58,247 bases of DNA, taken from LLD-282 sp964395835 (lineage in GTDB: Bacteria > Pseudomonadota > Gammaproteobacteria > Berkiellales > Berkiellaceae). Under the pieces are notes generated by a model. It had not been told where the DNA came from and searched no databases. It saw only the letters and a program-made list of their open reading frames with translations. The stretch spans positions 1-58,247 of the forward strand of contig CAYNBJ010000007.1 in assembly GCA_964395835.1 (NCBI GenBank). Reading direction: 5' to 3'. Below, one piece after another: positions 58,020-58,247 of this stretch. The position numbers were made by a program, and so were the translations under genes. Each line of letters opens with the position of its first letter. Within the stretch, counting starts at the first letter, position 1.

Positions 58020-58247
58020 ATGTCTAAAGACCCTTCTATCACCGATCCGATCGAGCCTGTTCTTCATACAGATAGCCATACAGAAAATTCAGCAGATTTA
58101 ACGATGTCTACTGCTTTCTCTCAAGCATCTGCAGGCCACGCGCTTTCTCGCCTTGCTGCTCAGCGTAAAGTGATTTCTTCAGCAGCTCCAGTGAAAAAAG
58201 CCGCAGCTCCAGTGAAAAAAGCCGCAGCTCCAGTGAAAAAAGCCGCA
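58020..58247 (+). CDS. Start of a basic AAPVKK-repeat protein (3' end outside window)
   Basis: ATG 58020 follows GGAG at 9 bases. The first 54 residues are polar with no signal peptide (MSKDPSITDPIEPVLHTDSH; then a short helix ALSRLAAQRK). From residue 55 a seven-residue repeat AAPVKKA begins, with three copies before the window ends. Ala/Pro/Lys repeats of this kind occur in bacterial histone-H1-like DNA-binding proteins (AlgP, Hc-type) and in some basic polyhydroxyalkanoate-related proteins. A nucleoid role is a reasonable guess, not shown. Confidence 0.65.
   Translation, partial: MSKDPSITDPIEPVLHTDSHTENSADLTMSTAFSQASAGHALSRLAAQRKVISSAAPVKKAAAPVKKAAAPVKKAA
58182..58247 (+). repeat. 21-bp tandem repeat inside the AAPVKK gene
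   Basis: Three perfect copies of a 21-base unit (58182-58202, 58203-58223, 58224-58244) plus three bases of a fourth, in frame, encoding AAPVKKA. Perfect identity at the DNA level points to recent expansion and likely length variation between strains. Confidence 0.9.

Overview
The window is about 58 kb of AT-rich DNA with no rRNA, tRNA or CRISPR array that I can see. The conserved genes point to a gammaproteobacterium. These are recJ / prfB / lysS close together, a lepA-lepB-rnc-era-recO-acpS operon, and a synthetase-only RelA whose start resembles gammaproteobacterial RelA. Low GC, decaying genes, very large proteins without recognisable function and a tandem family of lineage-specific proteins suggest a host-associated, probably intracellular lineage of the Legionellales/Coxiella kind. 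That placement is inference; no species can be named from the sequence alone.

Bases 1-15.3 kb form an accessory island. It holds a tandem array of one protein family that I do not recognise: four long members (starts near 634, 3652, 6050 and 11230), one member without the C-terminal domain (9512), the 3' end of another member at the left edge, and a frame-shifted 3' fossil (about 5488-5731). The long members share a C-terminal domain of roughly 250-330 residues with an invariant PQKEN block. All five complete members have the same short element, TCCTATCT or TCCTATAT, 30-64 bases before the start codon, and several end in look-alike terminators. The first unit is a recent duplication, and a dead IS481-type transposase lies between two members. 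This family with its shared upstream element is the best candidate here for an undescribed system.

Bases 15.4-25.9 kb carry recJ, a broken gene and its intact internally repeated relative (19095-19931), prfB with its programmed +1 frameshift, lysS, a short ygfZ-like gene, and four small or unknown genes. Bases 26-28.7 kb hold a small regulatory cluster: a sigma-54 activator without a DNA-binding domain, an unknown protein, a STAS-domain protein and a small acidic protein. Two AmpG-like transporters on the minus strand (28.7-31.3 kb) diverge from ligA.

Bases 33.4-46.9 kb are filled by two convergent giant genes separated by a strong hairpin: a 1446-residue unknown protein, and a 3037-residue protein that contains a complete SecA-type helicase core in its middle and membrane segments near its C-terminus.

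Bases 47.1-58.2 kb are mostly housekeeping: the lepA to acpS operon, relA, a degenerate phosphoenolpyruvate-carboxylase-like protein with an apparent frameshift at its N-terminus, adk, a thioredoxin, and the start of a basic AAPVKK-repeat protein that runs off the window.
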